64,000 nt of DNA from Nitrincola tapanii. GTDB lineage: Bacteria; Pseudomonadota; Gammaproteobacteria; Pseudomonadales; Balneatricaceae. The stretch covers positions 124,001 through 188,000 of the forward strand of contig NZ_SMRS01000007.1 of assembly GCF_008368715.1 (NCBI RefSeq), in the 5' to 3' direction. The notes under the pieces are model-generated. The model had not been told where the DNA came from. It saw nothing but the letters and a program-made list of their open reading frames with translations, and ran no database searches. Below are positions 20,017-29,082 of the stretch, piece by piece; within the stretch, counting starts at the first letter, position 1; each line of letters opens with the position of its first letter. A program made the translations under genes and the position numbers.

Positions 20017-20280
20017 TTAGATATCACACTGGAAAACAACCGCGTAGCGATTGATCTGACCGGAACTGTCGCTGAGTTCTAAAGTCGAGTGATGAGCGGC
20101 ACACTCAAAATCACAAGGAAGTTCTTGGCCAGCGGTGATACGTAGATTGATCCCCTGGGAGCTGGCCGTCACCTGCTCACCCGATGCAACCAAACGATCG
20201 CCCTGGGGGTTGAAAAGAACATCTTTGCTGTTGATTCCAAAGGTCGCGGGGGTAATCGGATAATCGAACTCAGTGATCAA
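20017..20280 (-). CDS. Hypothetical 87-residue protein, start uncertain
   Basis: I recognise no family. The product is acidic and beta-strand-like, with two Cys close together in CDFECAAHH and a third near the C-terminus (VVFQCDI). The only available start is TTG at 20280, immediately after an in-frame TAA, and it has no ribosome-binding site. A short ATG-started reading frame (ATG at 20308) runs into it from another frame through CAAAAAATC. The gene may thus have lost its start by frameshift, or be a remnant. A good terminator follows its stop, which argues that the strand is or was expressed. It overlaps no other credible gene. Confidence 0.45.
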   Translation of the reverse strand: MITEFDYPITPATFGINSKDVLFNPQGDRLVASGEQVTASSQGINLRITAGQELPCDFECAAHHSTLELSDSSGQINRYAVVFQCDI

Positions 20281-20392
20281 TTAGATTGAATTTGTTGATT
20301 TTTTGCATCCGGAATGTTGGGTGAATAGGTTTTTTTGAGGAAATTTTCTTCCGTGCAGAAACGGGTCTTCGGTATCCTTCGTACTCTATAAA

Positions 20393-20734
20393 ATGACCAA
20401 AATAGAGTTGGCGACAGGTGGAGAGATCAGGGGGAGAGTGGTGCGCAAGAAACCCGAGAAGCAGGCGTGTGAGCTGTGTCAGCGTCGTGCACTTTTGACT
20501 TTTCATCACTTAATTCCACGTAAAGTGCATCGACGTGCACGCTTCCAAAAGCATTACACGCCGGAACAGCTCCAGCAGGGGATTTGGGTTTGTTATCCCT
20601 GTCATCGTGCGATTCATAAACGCCATGACGAGATGACATTGGCATTGCAATTCAATAGTCTAGATCAATTAATTTCAGATCCTGACTTGGCAGCCCACAT
20701 CACTTGGGTCAAGAAACAGAAGGTACAATGTTGA
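20393..20734 (+). CDS. HNH-family zinc-binding nuclease-like protein
   Basis: 113-residue small protein with a complete HNH-type core. CELC supplies one zinc pair, FHHLIPRKVHRR the catalytic His-His region, and CYPCHRAIHK the second Cys pair and distal His. It resembles the short YisB-like HNH proteins rather than restriction enzymes. No methyltransferase or toxin-antitoxin partner is adjacent; the gene upstream is the unrelated SAM enzyme. The ATG has only a weak upstream ribosome-binding site. Substrate and role are unknown. It lies in the accessory-looking patch downstream of tRNA-Ser. Confidence 0.8.
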   Translation: MTKIELATGGEIRGRVVRKKPEKQACELCQRRALLTFHHLIPRKVHRRARFQKHYTPEQLQQGIWVCYPCHRAIHKRHDEMTLALQFNSLDQLISDPDLAAHITWVKKQKVQC

Positions 20735-20789
20735 AAGCTGTTTTTCGGTTGTCCGCTGCATTTTAGGAAAAACTCCTATAGATCTCTGC

Positions 20790-20958
20790 GTGGGTCGAGT
20801 CATAATAAGCGCCATGGATCTCCTGTTCACGGACCGATTTGATGGGAAGGCGATCAGCATGCCAAGGAGCGAGGAGTGCAAGGCTTAATTGCCTGGCGTG
20901 CACGGAAAAGGAAGCCAACCTAAAGGGAGACTGATGGATCAGTCTCCCTTTTGTCTTT
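20790..20958 (+). ncRNA. Candidate GGA-rich small RNA (CsrB/RsmZ-like)
   Basis: Between 20815 and 20940 the triplet GGA occurs nine times (about 20816, 20830, 20844, 20865, 20872, 20903, 20910, 20925, 20936). At least one sits in a hairpin loop: CTGA-TGGA-TCAG at 20931-20942. A further stem pairs GTGCA with TGCAC around AGGC-TTAATT-GCCT (20876-20903). The stretch ends in a strong terminator. Repeated GGA motifs in loops before a terminator are the hallmark of RNAs that sequester CsrA/RsmA. I see no homology to a named RNA, the 5' end is a guess, and no clear promoter or GacA box was found. Confidence 0.35.
20923..20958 (+). terminator. Strong Rho-independent terminator
   Basis: AAGGGAGACTGA (20923-20934) pairs perfectly with TCAGTCTCCCTT (20939-20950) around TGGA, followed by TTTTGTCTTTT. 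It lies about 190 bp past the HNH gene, too far to be merely its trailing end. That distance is one reason to suspect an independent RNA. Confidence 0.85.
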
Positions 20959-21150
20959 TATGGACTGTAAACTTTTATCTCTCTACCCCATCTAGCTTCC
21001 GTTAAAAATTTGACATCTCTGTATGTTTTCCTCCTTTGTCATCCTAAGTAAACATTGACTCCTAGATACAATGCTTGAAAATACAAAGCTGAGCGCGTGA
21101 ATTGATCGCCTCACTTTTTTTCAGATTGCGTATGCAAGGATGTAAGTTGC

Positions 21151-24100
21151 ATGACCTACCCTGCTTCAACTGGCCAGACACCTCGTTTTGAAATTTTCCC
21201 TTGGAGTCATCACTTCAATACAGGAATAGAAGTGATCGATGCTCAACATCGTCAGTTGGTGTTTTTGCTCAATCAAATGGCAGAATATGTCATCGAAGGG
21301 GCGAGTGAGGCGGAGTTAAAAGCCCTCATTGATGAACTGGCTGACTATGCGCAATACCACTTCTCAACCGAAGAAGCGATTTGGGCGCAGGCCTTTGCGC
21401 AAGAATCCAGTTTTGCTGATCACTGCCATATCCATCAGGAGTTTTCGCGTAAAGTATTGGCGTTACAGGCTGAGCAAGCCAGTTTGCATTGTGCCTTGGA
21501 TGATATCTTCGGTTTTCTGACACATTGGTTGGCATTTCATATCCTTGACAGTGACAAGCGTATGGCACTGACACTCAAGGCGGTGGAGTCAGGCGAGAGT
21601 CTGCCCAGAGCCAAGCAGTTGGCGGCAGAGGAGATGAGCGGCACCCTCTCGGCACTGATCGATGCAGTGTTATCCATGTATCGAAATCTCTCTGAGCGCA
21701 CTCTGGATTTGATGCGTGAGAAAAAAGCACGTGGCCAAGCCGAAGATGCGCTCAGGGATCTGGAATCTCAGGTGCTGGAGCGTAGTCAGCATCGTTATGA
21801 AGTGTTGTTTAACTCGATCCCCGATGCTGTTTTTGTCGCCGATATCCTGACCGGGCAACTGATTGGTGCCAATACTCAGGCCGAAGCGATCATTGGCCTT
21901 AAGCTGCAAGAGATACAGCAGCTGCACTTTACTGATCTGCATCCAGATAGTGCTAAAGCCGAGAACGAGCGTCATTTTTCTGAACTCTTAAAGCATCCTG
22001 GCGAGATCCGCGTTTTTGAAACGCAACTCTTACACAGCAGTGGCCGTTGTATCGAAGTGGAGATTCACGCTGGCGGGCGTTACCGTGAAGGGGAAGCTTC
22101 GGCGATGGTGGCACTGATGCGCGATATCACGCAAAGACGCGAGCAGGCGGCCGAAAAAGATGCTGCTCTGCAAAGGCTACAGGAAGCTGAACGGATTGCC
22201 GGTGTGGGGCATTGGCACTACGACTGGCAAAAAGATCAGCTACAGGCTTCCGATGAAGTCTTTCGGTTATTGGAATCCAGTGTCGAGACGTTTGCCGGCA
22301 ATTTTCAGGCCTTTGTGAATGCTATTCACCCTGAGGATCAGAATGCGTTTACTCAGGTGTTTGCCGATTCTCTGACACAGTCAGATTTGATCGGCGAGTG
22401 TGAGCATCGAGTGCAAAGTGCTACGGGTGCGGTGCGTTATGTCAAAGAGCGTTTTGAGCATCAAGCTAATGCCGCAGGTGCCGTGCTTTTTACCACCGGC
22501 ACCATCCAAGATATTACCAGCAGTGTGCTCTATCAGCAGAAGCTCGAATACTTGGCGTTTCATGATTCACTCACGGCCTTGTATAACCGTGTCGGAATTT
22601 CACGTTATCTGGATCAGCGTTTACAAGCCGCTCCCCAGACACCTTTGGCGGTGGTTTATCTCGATCTGGATAATTTCTCCGAAGTGAATAATCGTTTAGG
22701 TGATCTGTGTGGGGATGAGTTGCTGCGTGAAGTTGCTTTGCGTCTGCGTTGTTTTGTGCAAGATCAGGAAGGTTTAGCACGTCCGGGCGGAGATGAGTTT
22801 GTACTGATCTTAGAGCGTGCTCAGGAAGATGAGCACTTTATTCAGAGGCTAGAGCAGCTACTCGATCATTTGCGTGAGCCCTATGAGCTGCAAGGGCAGC
22901 CGCATCTCAGTCAAGTCAGTGCTGGCATCAGTTTTTATCCACAAACCCTAGAAGTGAGCGCGGATACGCTGATTCGCCAGGCCGATCAAGCAATGTATCT
23001 GGCCAAGGTTCAGGGCAAAAACACCTATGCGTTTTTTGATTCTGAGCATGAGGCCAGTCGGCGCTCCTGGCACCAGCGCCGTGCAGAAATTGAGGTGGCG
23101 ATTGCTGAGAATCAGTTTGTGCTTTATTACCAGCCCAAGGTCAATATGCGTACCGGTGAACTCTTGTCACTGGAAGCGCTGATTCGTTGGCAGCATCCAG
23201 AGAAAGGTTTGTTACCACCGGGTGCATTTTTACCTGATATTGAAAATGATTCGATTTCACTGGCCTTAGGTGAATGGGTGATTGCGCAGGCCTTAAACGA
23301 GATCGCGTCTTGGCAAACCCAAGGGGTGGCAATTAAAGTCAGTGTTAATATCGGTTCCTTACAGTTCCAGAGCCGTGATTTTCCCGAGCGCTTACAAAGC
23401 CTCTTGGCCGCTTGTCCTGGCGTAGCCGCTGAGGCTCTAGAGTTGGAAATTCTGGAAAGCAGTGCTTTGGAGGATTGGCAGCTGGCCTCCGCAACCATGC
23501 ATGCCTGCTTAGCCTTAGGTGTGAGTTTATCTTTGGATGACTTTGGCACAGGGTATTCCTCACTCTCTTACTTAAAACGCTTGCCCGCACAAACCCTGAA
23601 AATTGATCGCGCTTTTGTGCAGGATATGTTGGACGACCCAGATGACTTAGCCATTCTGGAAGGGGTGGTCGGGCTGGCGAATGCCTTTAGACGTAACGTG
23701 CTCGCAGAGGGGGTGGAAACTCTGGAGCAAGGCGAGATGCTGATCCAGCTGGGTTGTGAATGGGCGCAGGGTTATGCCATTGCCAAGCCGATGCCGGCTG
23801 ATCAGGTTCTGCCCTGGTGGGAGCAGTGGTTACCGGATGCCAGCTGGCGTCGTTTGCAACCCGTAAGACGCGATAAGCTCGCGGTACTCTTTGCCATCGT
23901 TGAACACCGAGCTTGGATTCGCCGTTTACAGGTGGCGTTAAAGCAGCAAGCCGACTGGCCGCCAATGGATCCGACACGCTGTCGTTTTGGTCAGTGGTTG
24001 GCAAAGCAGTCAGGCACGACCCCTGAAGAGGTTGAGCTGCTGAAAACCTTGCAGTATCAGCATCTCAATATTCACCAATTTGCTGCCGAGCTGAAAGCAC

Positions 24101-24198
24101 AGCCGCAGCGATATGCCGCTGAAGAGGCGAGCCTGTATGCGTACCGTGATCAGCTGGTGGAAACTTTGAAGTTGTATCTGATGAATTCCAGTACTTAA
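21151..24198 (+). CDS. Haemerythrin-PAS-PAS-GGDEF-EAL-CZB c-di-GMP enzyme
   Basis: 1015-residue cytoplasmic protein. The bacteriohaemerythrin domain (about 15-140) keeps its di-iron ligands: the His of WSHHFN, QH of IDAQH, YHFSTEE, HCHIH and [11 protein letters not shown]. Two PAS domains follow (about 215-330 and 340-455), then GGDEF (about 465-625) with intact GGDEF but no RxxD I-site, and EAL (about 640-890) with [25 protein letters not shown] and EGVET. The usual NxS motif is altered to NIGS. The C-terminus (918-990) resembles a CZB zinc-binding domain with H919, C944 (CRFGQW), H971 and H975. O2 or NO is the likely input at the iron site and zinc or oxidants at the CZB; both are inferred. 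It is followed by an Aer-like receptor. Confidence 0.9.
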   Translation: MTYPASTGQTPRFEIFPWSHHFNTGIEVIDAQHRQLVFLLNQMAEYVIEGASEAELKALIDELADYAQYHFSTEEAIWAQAFAQESSFADHCHIHQEFSRKVLALQAEQASLHCALDDIFGFLTHWLAFHILDSDKRMALTLKAVESGESLPRAKQLAAEEMSGTLSALIDAVLSMYRNLSERTLDLMREKKARGQAEDALRDLESQVLERSQHRYEVLFNSIPDAVFVADILTGQLIGANTQAEAIIGLKLQEIQQLHFTDLHPDSAKAENERHFSELLKHPGEIRVFETQLLHSSGRCIEVEIHAGGRYREGEASAMVALMRDITQRREQAAEKDAALQRLQEAERIAGVGHWHYDWQKDQLQASDEVFRLLESSVETFAGNFQAFVNAIHPEDQNAFTQVFADSLTQSDLIGECEHRVQSATGAVRYVKERFEHQANAAGAVLFTTGTIQDITSSVLYQQKLEYLAFHDSLTALYNRVGISRYLDQRLQAAPQTPLAVVYLDLDNFSEVNNRLGDLCGDELLREVALRLRCFVQDQEGLARPGGDEFVLILERAQEDEHFIQRLEQLLDHLREPYELQGQPHLSQVSAGISFYPQTLEVSADTLIRQADQAMYLAKVQGKNTYAFFDSEHEASRRSWHQRRAEIEVAIAENQFVLYYQPKVNMRTGELLSLEALIRWQHPEKGLLPPGAFLPDIENDSISLALGEWVIAQALNEIASWQTQGVAIKVSVNIGSLQFQSRDFPERLQSLLAACPGVAAEALELEILESSALEDWQLASATMHACLALGVSLSLDDFGTGYSSLSYLKRLPAQTLKIDRAFVQDMLDDPDDLAILEGVVGLANAFRRNVLAEGVETLEQGEMLIQLGCEWAQGYAIAKPMPADQVLPWWEQWLPDASWRRLQPVRRDKLAVLFAIVEHRAWIRRLQVALKQQADWPPMDPTRCRFGQWLAKQSGTTPEEVELLKTLQYQHLNIHQFAAELKAQPQRYAAEEASLYAYRDQLVETLKLYLMNSST

Positions 24199-24281
24199 CA
24201 CCTGAGTGTGGTGGGTTGGCTTCTCATATGAAGGCTGGCTCAGATAAAGCGGGAATCTATGATCTATTTAGGGAGAGAATG

Positions 24282-25835
24282 ATGAAAAACAATGGACCTG
24301 TCACACAACGTGAACAGCATTTTGACGCTGATGAAAAGCTGATTTCATCGACCAATCTCCAAGGCGTGATTACGCATTGTAATGATGCTTTTCAACGTAT
24401 AAGTGGTTATTCACGTTCAGAGCTGATTGGCCAGAATCATAATCTAGTGCGCCACCCCGATATGCCAGCGGAAGCTTTTGAGGTGATGTGGAACCATCTT
24501 AAAGCTGGGCGTCCTTGGATGGGGTTGGTTAAAAATCGTTGCAAAAATGGTGACCATTACTGGGTGAGTGCCTATGTTACGCCGATCACAGAGCAGGGAC
24601 AGGTGGTCGGGTATGAGTCGGTTCGTTCCTGGCCATCTCGTGTGGATGTGGAGCGGGCCGAACAACTGTATGCTCGCCTTAATCGTAAGCGTCGTCAGTT
24701 CTCTCTCCCGAGCTATCTCAAGCAGTTTTTATTAGCACTCATCTGCATTTTGCCTGCTGCTCTGCTCGGGTATTGGATCTCTTCACTAGCCAGCACCCTA
24801 TGGCTGGCCCTTGCAGTCTTCCTTTTTGGAGGGCTGCAATATCTACAACATCGTAAAGATTTAGATCTGATCAAGCAGGAGCTGCAGGGTGTATTTATGC
24901 ATCCCTTGGCGGCAAATACCTATACGAATCAAAACGGTATCACGGGTAATATCATGGTGGGGGTGATGAGTCTGCGTGCTCATCTGGATGCTGTTTTAAC
25001 CCGGATAGAAGATGCTTCGCGCCAAGTGGCTGATCAATCCAGAATCGGTTTAGAGCTTTCGGAAGCGGCTCGAATAGAGATGATGACACAAAGTCGGCAG
25101 ACGGAGTTGGTGGCGACGGCGATGCATGAAATGTCTCTAGCGATACATGAGATCTCACATAATGTTCAAAAGACTGCAAACCAGGCCGATGTATCACGCA
25201 ACCTAGCTGGACAGGGTGGCGAGATAGCGCGTATTACCTGTAGCTCAATTGAAGAGTTACGCAATACTGTCTCTGCCATTGGGCAGGCGGTGCAGCAGCT
25301 GGCGGAACAAACGGGTGCGATTACGCAAGCGGCTAAATCGATTGAGGATATTTCAGAGCAAACCAATCTTTTGGCTTTAAATGCTGCGATTGAGGCAGCA
25401 CGTGCAGGCGAGCATGGCCGAGGTTTTTCTGTGGTCGCTGATGAAGTGCGTCTTTTGGCAGGCAATACCCGTGAATCTGCGCAGAATATTCGGCAAATTG
25501 TCGAAAGTTTAACAACGCAAGCCAACTCTTCTGTCGTAGTGGCCAATGAAGGTACGACCGATGCAGAAGTAGGATTAGAGCGTGTGATTGAATCTGAAAG
25601 TATGTTGCAAAGTATCGCGGAAGCGGTGAATCAGATTTCCTCCATGTCTGAGCAGATGGCAGCGGCTGTTGAAGAGCAGGCGTTAGTTTCAGAAGAGGTG
25701 AATCGACAGGTGAAGGATATTTCTGAGCTGGCTGAACGTAGCTTAATGCGTACAGAGGAGAGTGCGGAAAGTATCCGGAAATCACAGCAGGTGTCGAATC
25801 AGTTACATGAATTGGTGAATCGCTTTAAACAGTAA
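24282..25835 (+). CDS. aer: Aer-like PAS methyl-accepting redox/aerotaxis receptor
   Basis: 517-residue receptor. The N-terminal PAS (about 10-115) is very close to E. coli Aer, which binds FAD and senses electron-transport redox state: [21 protein letters not shown] and KNGDHYWV are all present. A short hydrophobic hairpin near 150-190 anchors it, followed by a methyl-accepting signalling domain with the hairpin tip [19 protein letters not shown]. No C-terminal CheR-binding pentapeptide is seen. The ORF can open at TTG 24216, but AGGGAG (24270-24275) places the start at ATG 24282. It lies directly downstream of the haemerythrin c-di-GMP protein, coupling taxis and c-di-GMP inputs to respiration. 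Confidence 0.92.
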   Translation: MKNNGPVTQREQHFDADEKLISSTNLQGVITHCNDAFQRISGYSRSELIGQNHNLVRHPDMPAEAFEVMWNHLKAGRPWMGLVKNRCKNGDHYWVSAYVTPITEQGQVVGYESVRSWPSRVDVERAEQLYARLNRKRRQFSLPSYLKQFLLALICILPAALLGYWISSLASTLWLALAVFLFGGLQYLQHRKDLDLIKQELQGVFMHPLAANTYTNQNGITGNIMVGVMSLRAHLDAVLTRIEDASRQVADQSRIGLELSEAARIEMMTQSRQTELVATAMHEMSLAIHEISHNVQKTANQADVSRNLAGQGGEIARITCSSIEELRNTVSAIGQAVQQLAEQTGAITQAAKSIEDISEQTNLLALNAAIEAARAGEHGRGFSVVADEVRLLAGNTRESAQNIRQIVESLTTQANSSVVVANEGTTDAEVGLERVIESESMLQSIAEAVNQISSMSEQMAAAVEEQALVSEEVNRQVKDISELAERSLMRTEESAESIRKSQQVSNQLHELVNRFKQ

Positions 25836-25876
25836 CCTAATCCATCTCTTTGCACCAAAATCACAGGGGAAGACCG

Positions 25877-26467
25877 ATGCAGACTCTCATGCCACTTTTT
25901 AACGCTAAAACAGAGATCACGGAATCGGTATTAAGAACGATTGCCCATATGCCCACCTCAAGCTTACCGGTCCTAGTGGACGATGCGTGTATGCAGGCAT
26001 GGAGTGATGCCACGTTTATGCGTTTGGCGGTTCTTCTCGCGGAAAAAAGTTACCAGGAAGGTGGCTGCCCCATCGGGGCTGTGATTGTTGATAACCTGAC
26101 TCGGCGTATTCTCGGAAAGGGGCATAACACCTTGGTTCAGGAGGATCACCCTTACAACCATGGTGAGACTTCTGCGATTCGGGATGCGGGGCGCATCGAT
26201 TTCAGTCAGACAACCCTGTTTACCTCTCTGAGCCCGTGTGATGTTTGTGCAACCCTGCTGTATCGACGTGGTTTCGCTCGGGTGGTGGTGGGGGATGTGA
26301 CTAACGCCTCGGGGAATGAGGCCTTATTACGTACTCAAGGCATTCAAGTGGATGTTCTAGAGGACCCAAAAGGTATAGACCTCTATGTACGCTTTCGTTC
26401 CGAGCAGCCTGAATTAGAAATGGAGGATTGGCAGGGGGTGAGTGGCCGATTGCGTTATGATGTTTGA
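25877..26467 (+). CDS. Cytosine/nucleoside deaminase family enzyme
   Basis: 196-residue zinc-dependent deaminase of the CDA superfamily. Zinc and catalytic residues are visible as HGE (NHGETSAI) and PCDVC (SLSPCDVCATLL). The flanking GCPIGAVIV and VVVGD segments, the helix after them and the C-terminal arrangement resemble yeast cytosine deaminase (Fcy1) more than tRNA adenosine deaminase. The expected reaction is cytosine to uracil plus ammonia, a pyrimidine-salvage step, but related enzymes act on other bases. AGGGGA lies 6 nt before the ATG at 25877; the upstream TTG at 25850 is less likely. pyrC and a racemase gene with an importer lie within 3 kb, hinting at nitrogen-heterocycle metabolism. 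Confidence 0.82.
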   Translation: MQTLMPLFNAKTEITESVLRTIAHMPTSSLPVLVDDACMQAWSDATFMRLAVLLAEKSYQEGGCPIGAVIVDNLTRRILGKGHNTLVQEDHPYNHGETSAIRDAGRIDFSQTTLFTSLSPCDVCATLLYRRGFARVVVGDVTNASGNEALLRTQGIQVDVLEDPKGIDLYVRFRSEQPELEMEDWQGVSGRLRYDV

Positions 26468-26734
26468 TCATCTATAAAGAGTTATAAGGATTATATAAAA
26501 AGTTATAATTCTTTGGTGTTTTTGAGCTTTTGCAATCCAGTCCATTCAACTAACATTGGCCACAAGCTAATTTGCCATAGGGCTCATTTGTCGCATGGCT
26601 AGGTCTGCAAAAATTTAAGCATCCGGCTCACATCATCAATGTTAAGTGAAGCTGAAATAAATTTTTAGCATTTAAGATCCAAGCTAATCATTTTACGTAT
26701 CAATTATAATTATAACTAAAGTAGAGAGGTCGCC

Positions 26735-26908
26735 ATGAACAACCCTAGTCAAAGCATTGATTGCATTAAAGCTCACTCTTTGCAAAAGGCTTTGGAAGCC
26801 AAGGTAGTGGAAGCTATGCTGGCACAGCGCGATGGAGACATTGAGCGTTATTCCCAACTTTGGGAAGAAGCCAATCAAATGAACAAAGAGCTTGTGTTGC
26901 TGCAGTAA
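26735..26908 (+). CDS. Small 57-residue hypothetical protein
   Basis: ATG at 26735 has AGAGG 5 nt upstream and opens a 57-codon frame ending at TAA 26908. The product is mostly predicted helix and highly charged (for example KALEAKVVEAML and ERYSQLWEEANQMNKE), with one Cys and two Trp/Tyr positions. No family recognised. It is preceded by about 260 bp of AT-rich DNA, which could hold a promoter, and followed by two inverted repeats. A longer minus-strand frame over the same bases has no ribosome-binding site and is taken as a shadow. Confidence 0.6.
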   Translation: MNNPSQSIDCIKAHSLQKALEAKVVEAMLAQRDGDIERYSQLWEEANQMNKELVLLQ

Positions 26909-26914
26909 CACAAG
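26891..26914 (+). terminator. Inverted repeat at the end of the 57-codon gene
   Basis: CTTGTGTT (26891-26898) pairs with AACACAAG (26907-26914), overlapping the stop codon. A pyrimidine-rich TCCGATCTTCTC follows but no true T-run. A weak terminator is the simplest reading. Confidence 0.4.
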
Positions 26915-26930
26915 CTCCGATCTTCTCAAC

Positions 26931-26952
26931 TTGAGCGCTGCTTAGCGCTCAA
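26931..26952. terminator. Hairpin at the convergent pyrC end
   Basis: TTGAGCGCT (26931-26939) pairs with AGCGCTCAA (26944-26952) around GCTT, including the pyrC stop codon. Strong stem but no adjacent T-run on either strand. It may end both converging transcripts or protect the 3' end. Confidence 0.4.
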
Positions 26953-27979
26953 GCTTCCAACGCAGGGTTTCACCTGCTCGCAGTGGGACAATAATATCCT
27001 GGCCAAAAGGCATCTCATCTGGCACCTGCCAAGACTCTTTCACCAAGGTGATTTGATCGCGATTACGTGGCTTGCCATAAAAATCCGCGCCGTGGAAGCT
27101 GGCAAAGGCTTCAAGTTTTTCTAGAACCCCTAAGTCTTCAAAAATTTCAGCATAGAGTTCAATGGCGGCATAAGCGCTATAGCACCCTGCACATCCGCAG
27201 GCGCTCTCTTTTGCGCCCTTGGCATGAGGCGCCGAATCGGTGCCGAGGAAAAATTTGGGGCTGCCACTGATCACTGCCTCTTGCAGTGCCTGTTGATGCA
27301 GGTTGCGTTTCAAAACCGGTAAGCAGAAGAGGTGTGGGCGTATGCCGCCGACCAACATGTGATTACGGTTGTAAGCCAGATGTTGCACGGTGATGGTCGC
27401 GCCTACGTTGGCTCCCTGTGATTGTACAAATTCGACGGCATCCTTGGTGGTGATATGTTCCACCACCAGCTTCAGCTTAGGATGGCGGGCAGCCAAGGGG
27501 CTGAGAATTTCATCTAAAAACTCTTTTTCACGATCAAAGATATCAACATGATGGTGCGTGACTTCGCCATGGACCAGCAGCGGCATACCGGCTTCCGTCA
27601 GTGCCGCACAGATCTCATCGAGTTTGCTTAGATCGGTCAGGCCGGAATCAGAGTTTGTCGTAGCCCCGGCAGGATAGAGTTTGACCGCCACGACCTTACC
27701 GGTTGCTGCCGCTTCGGCAATCACTTCCGGTGTGGTGTTGTCCGTTAGATAGAGGGTCATCAGCGGTTCAAATTGGCTCGATGCAGGGCGCTGCGCCAGA
27801 ATGCGATCATAATATGCCAACGCCAGCTTCGCATCCGTCACCGGCGGCTTGAGGTTCGGCATTACGATCGCACGCCCCATCTGCATCGCGGTCGGTGGAA
27901 CCACGTGTTGCAGTACTTCACCATCACGTAAATGAATGTGCCAATCATCCGGGCGCGTCAAAGTCAGGCGTTGTGTCAT
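26942..27979 (-). CDS. pyrC: Dihydroorotase PyrC
   Basis: Zinc amidohydrolase of de novo pyrimidine synthesis that interconverts carbamoyl-aspartate and dihydroorotate. The 345-residue protein has the length and pattern of the E. coli-type (class II) enzyme: [11 protein letters not shown] near the N-terminus with the first metal HxH, a lysine region [11 protein letters not shown] for the carbamylated bridge, VVEHITT, and LGTDSAPH for the metal Asp. It is read from ATG 27979, 47 nt after the racemase stop, so it may be transcribed with it as well as from its own promoter. Confidence 0.97.
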   Translation of the reverse strand: MTQRLTLTRPDDWHIHLRDGEVLQHVVPPTAMQMGRAIVMPNLKPPVTDAKLALAYYDRILAQRPASSQFEPLMTLYLTDNTTPEVIAEAAATGKVVAVKLYPAGATTNSDSGLTDLSKLDEICAALTEAGMPLLVHGEVTHHHVDIFDREKEFLDEILSPLAARHPKLKLVVEHITTKDAVEFVQSQGANVGATITVQHLAYNRNHMLVGGIRPHLFCLPVLKRNLHQQALQEAVISGSPKFFLGTDSAPHAKGAKESACGCAGCYSAYAAIELYAEIFEDLGVLEKLEAFASFHGADFYGKPRNRDQITLVKESWQVPDEMPFGQDIIVPLRAGETLRWKLER

Positions 27980-28026
27980 GATTCAATCCAGTCTAAAAAA
28001 TTGATTGGCTGAGTGTATCACAGAGC

Positions 28027-28764
28027 TCAGATGGGATTGATAGTCTCAGCAGCCCAGCCGGTATAGCATTTTTGCGGGGGCAGGGCATAGGCATGGCGCT
28101 TGGAAGTAGACAAGCCACAACGAATCAACATTTCCGCTAACCCCACCGCACTGCTGACACCGTCCACAACAGGCACCCCCAATGCCTGGCTCAGGCGCTG
28201 ATTCAGATCGGCCATGCCGGCACAGCCCAAAATCAGTGTATCGGCTCCTTGCTCCTCGACCGCTTGCTGACACGCCTTGAGAATCCGTTCGTAGGCTTGA
28301 GAGGCGGGGTTGTGCAGATCTAAGACGGCAATATCCACGGCGCTGATTCCGGCGCAACGCTGGGCAAATCCATACTTATGCACTAGGTGCTCACTCATCG
28401 CCAGGGTGCGGCTCAAGGTGGTCACAATACTGAATTTATGCCCTAACAGACTAGCGCTGTGCATGGCTGCTTCGGCAATGCCGATGACGGGCGCTTGTGC
28501 CAATTCGCGTGCGGCATCTAAGCCGGGATCACCAAAGCACGCCAGGATATGTGCTTGGCAGCCGAGCTTCTCTCCAGCGATCACCTGCTCAATGACACCG
28601 GTCGTGGCAATGGCTTCTTCCAGATAGCTTTCAATCGAAGGCGTGCCTTGAGTGGGATGGACAGAGCGTAGCTGTACCCCGTGCGAACACACGGCGAGAG
28701 CCGCCTGATGAATACACTCGGTCATACCTGGGCTGGTATTCGGGTTGATTAAATTGATCAGCAT
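28027..28764 (-). CDS. Asp/Glu/hydantoin-racemase family protein
   Basis: 245-residue cofactor-independent racemase of the Asp/Glu/hydantoin racemase superfamily. The two catalytic Cys are in ILACFGDPGLDAARE and LILGCAGMADL, and the N-terminus LINPNTSPGMTE is typical of the HyuE/allantoin-racemase branch. These enzymes interconvert D/L hydantoins or allantoin. It is divergent from a peptide/nickel-type ABC importer with a GntR regulator and sits upstream of pyrC on the same strand. A role in taking up and using a cyclic ureide or hydantoin is plausible but inferred. No hydantoinase or carbamoylase gene is in view. Confidence 0.85.
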   Translation of the reverse strand: MLINLINPNTSPGMTECIHQAALAVCSHGVQLRSVHPTQGTPSIESYLEEAIATTGVIEQVIAGEKLGCQAHILACFGDPGLDAARELAQAPVIGIAEAAMHSASLLGHKFSIVTTLSRTLAMSEHLVHKYGFAQRCAGISAVDIAVLDLHNPASQAYERILKACQQAVEEQGADTLILGCAGMADLNQRLSQALGVPVVDGVSSAVGLAEMLIRCGLSTSKRHAYALPPQKCYTGWAAETINPI

Positions 28765-29082
28765 GATGAGTTCTCGTATACAAAGTTATAAATTAATTTA
28801 TACAAAAATCATTCCAATCTCCAGAAAGTTTTTCCAGGTGATTCCATGCCTATCTGCAGTATAGAGCACTGGATTGGGTGTTCAATTCTGGTGCGTTTAA
28901 GCCAGAGTTGTGAGTCTGTGGTGCAAGAGATGGCCGCCTTTACAGGACTCTTTGAGGAGGTTTTCAAGCGGAGATATGGAAATATCTTTGTTTTTATTGA
29001 ATACAACAAAAAATACAAAGTTTGTTTTGATTGTTGGCATAAGATCTGCAAAAGCTTGCTTAACTTTACTAGGAGACTTTTT
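28765..29082. promoter_or_regulatory. Divergent control region with TATACAAA repeats
   Basis: 318 bp between the racemase gene and the ABC importer. TATACAAA occurs at 28777-28784 and 28799-28806, 22 bp apart, and a related ATACAAA at 29013-29019. The first copy overlaps GTATAC (28776-28781), resembling the TTGTATACAA-type operators of GntR/FCD regulators, one of which ends this cluster. AGGAG (29071-29075) is the ribosome-binding site of the importer. An ORF opening at 28846 reads through part of this region into the importer gene, but I regard it as untranslated leader. Confidence 0.45.

Larger units (their letters stand above)
20735..21150 (+). other. 416-bp intergenic region holding a candidate small RNA
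   Basis: No protein gene is visible. The region contains TAGGA-AAAAC-TCCTA (an inverted repeat at 20765-20779), the GGA-rich stretch described next, its terminator, and about 190 bp of AT-rich DNA before the haemerythrin gene. In that last part, AAGGA sits 10 nt upstream of the ATG at 21151. Confidence 0.6.

Noticed and set aside
20270-20509. 79-codon minus-strand ORF overlapping the HNH gene
   Set aside because: Antisense to a convincing HNH core; no start signal.
20855-20905. Resemblance to an SAH riboswitch (GAGGAGTGCAAGGC)
   Set aside because: Pairing does not match the SAH fold, and the downstream gene is not in the methyl cycle.
20735-21150. c-di-GMP (GEMM) riboswitch before the haemerythrin gene
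   Set aside because: No GEMM core or tetraloop-receptor pattern seen.
28846-29082. N-terminal extension of the solute-binding protein frame
   Set aside because: Would put 79 residues before an obvious signal peptide; the AGGAG is at 29071, just before ATG 29083.
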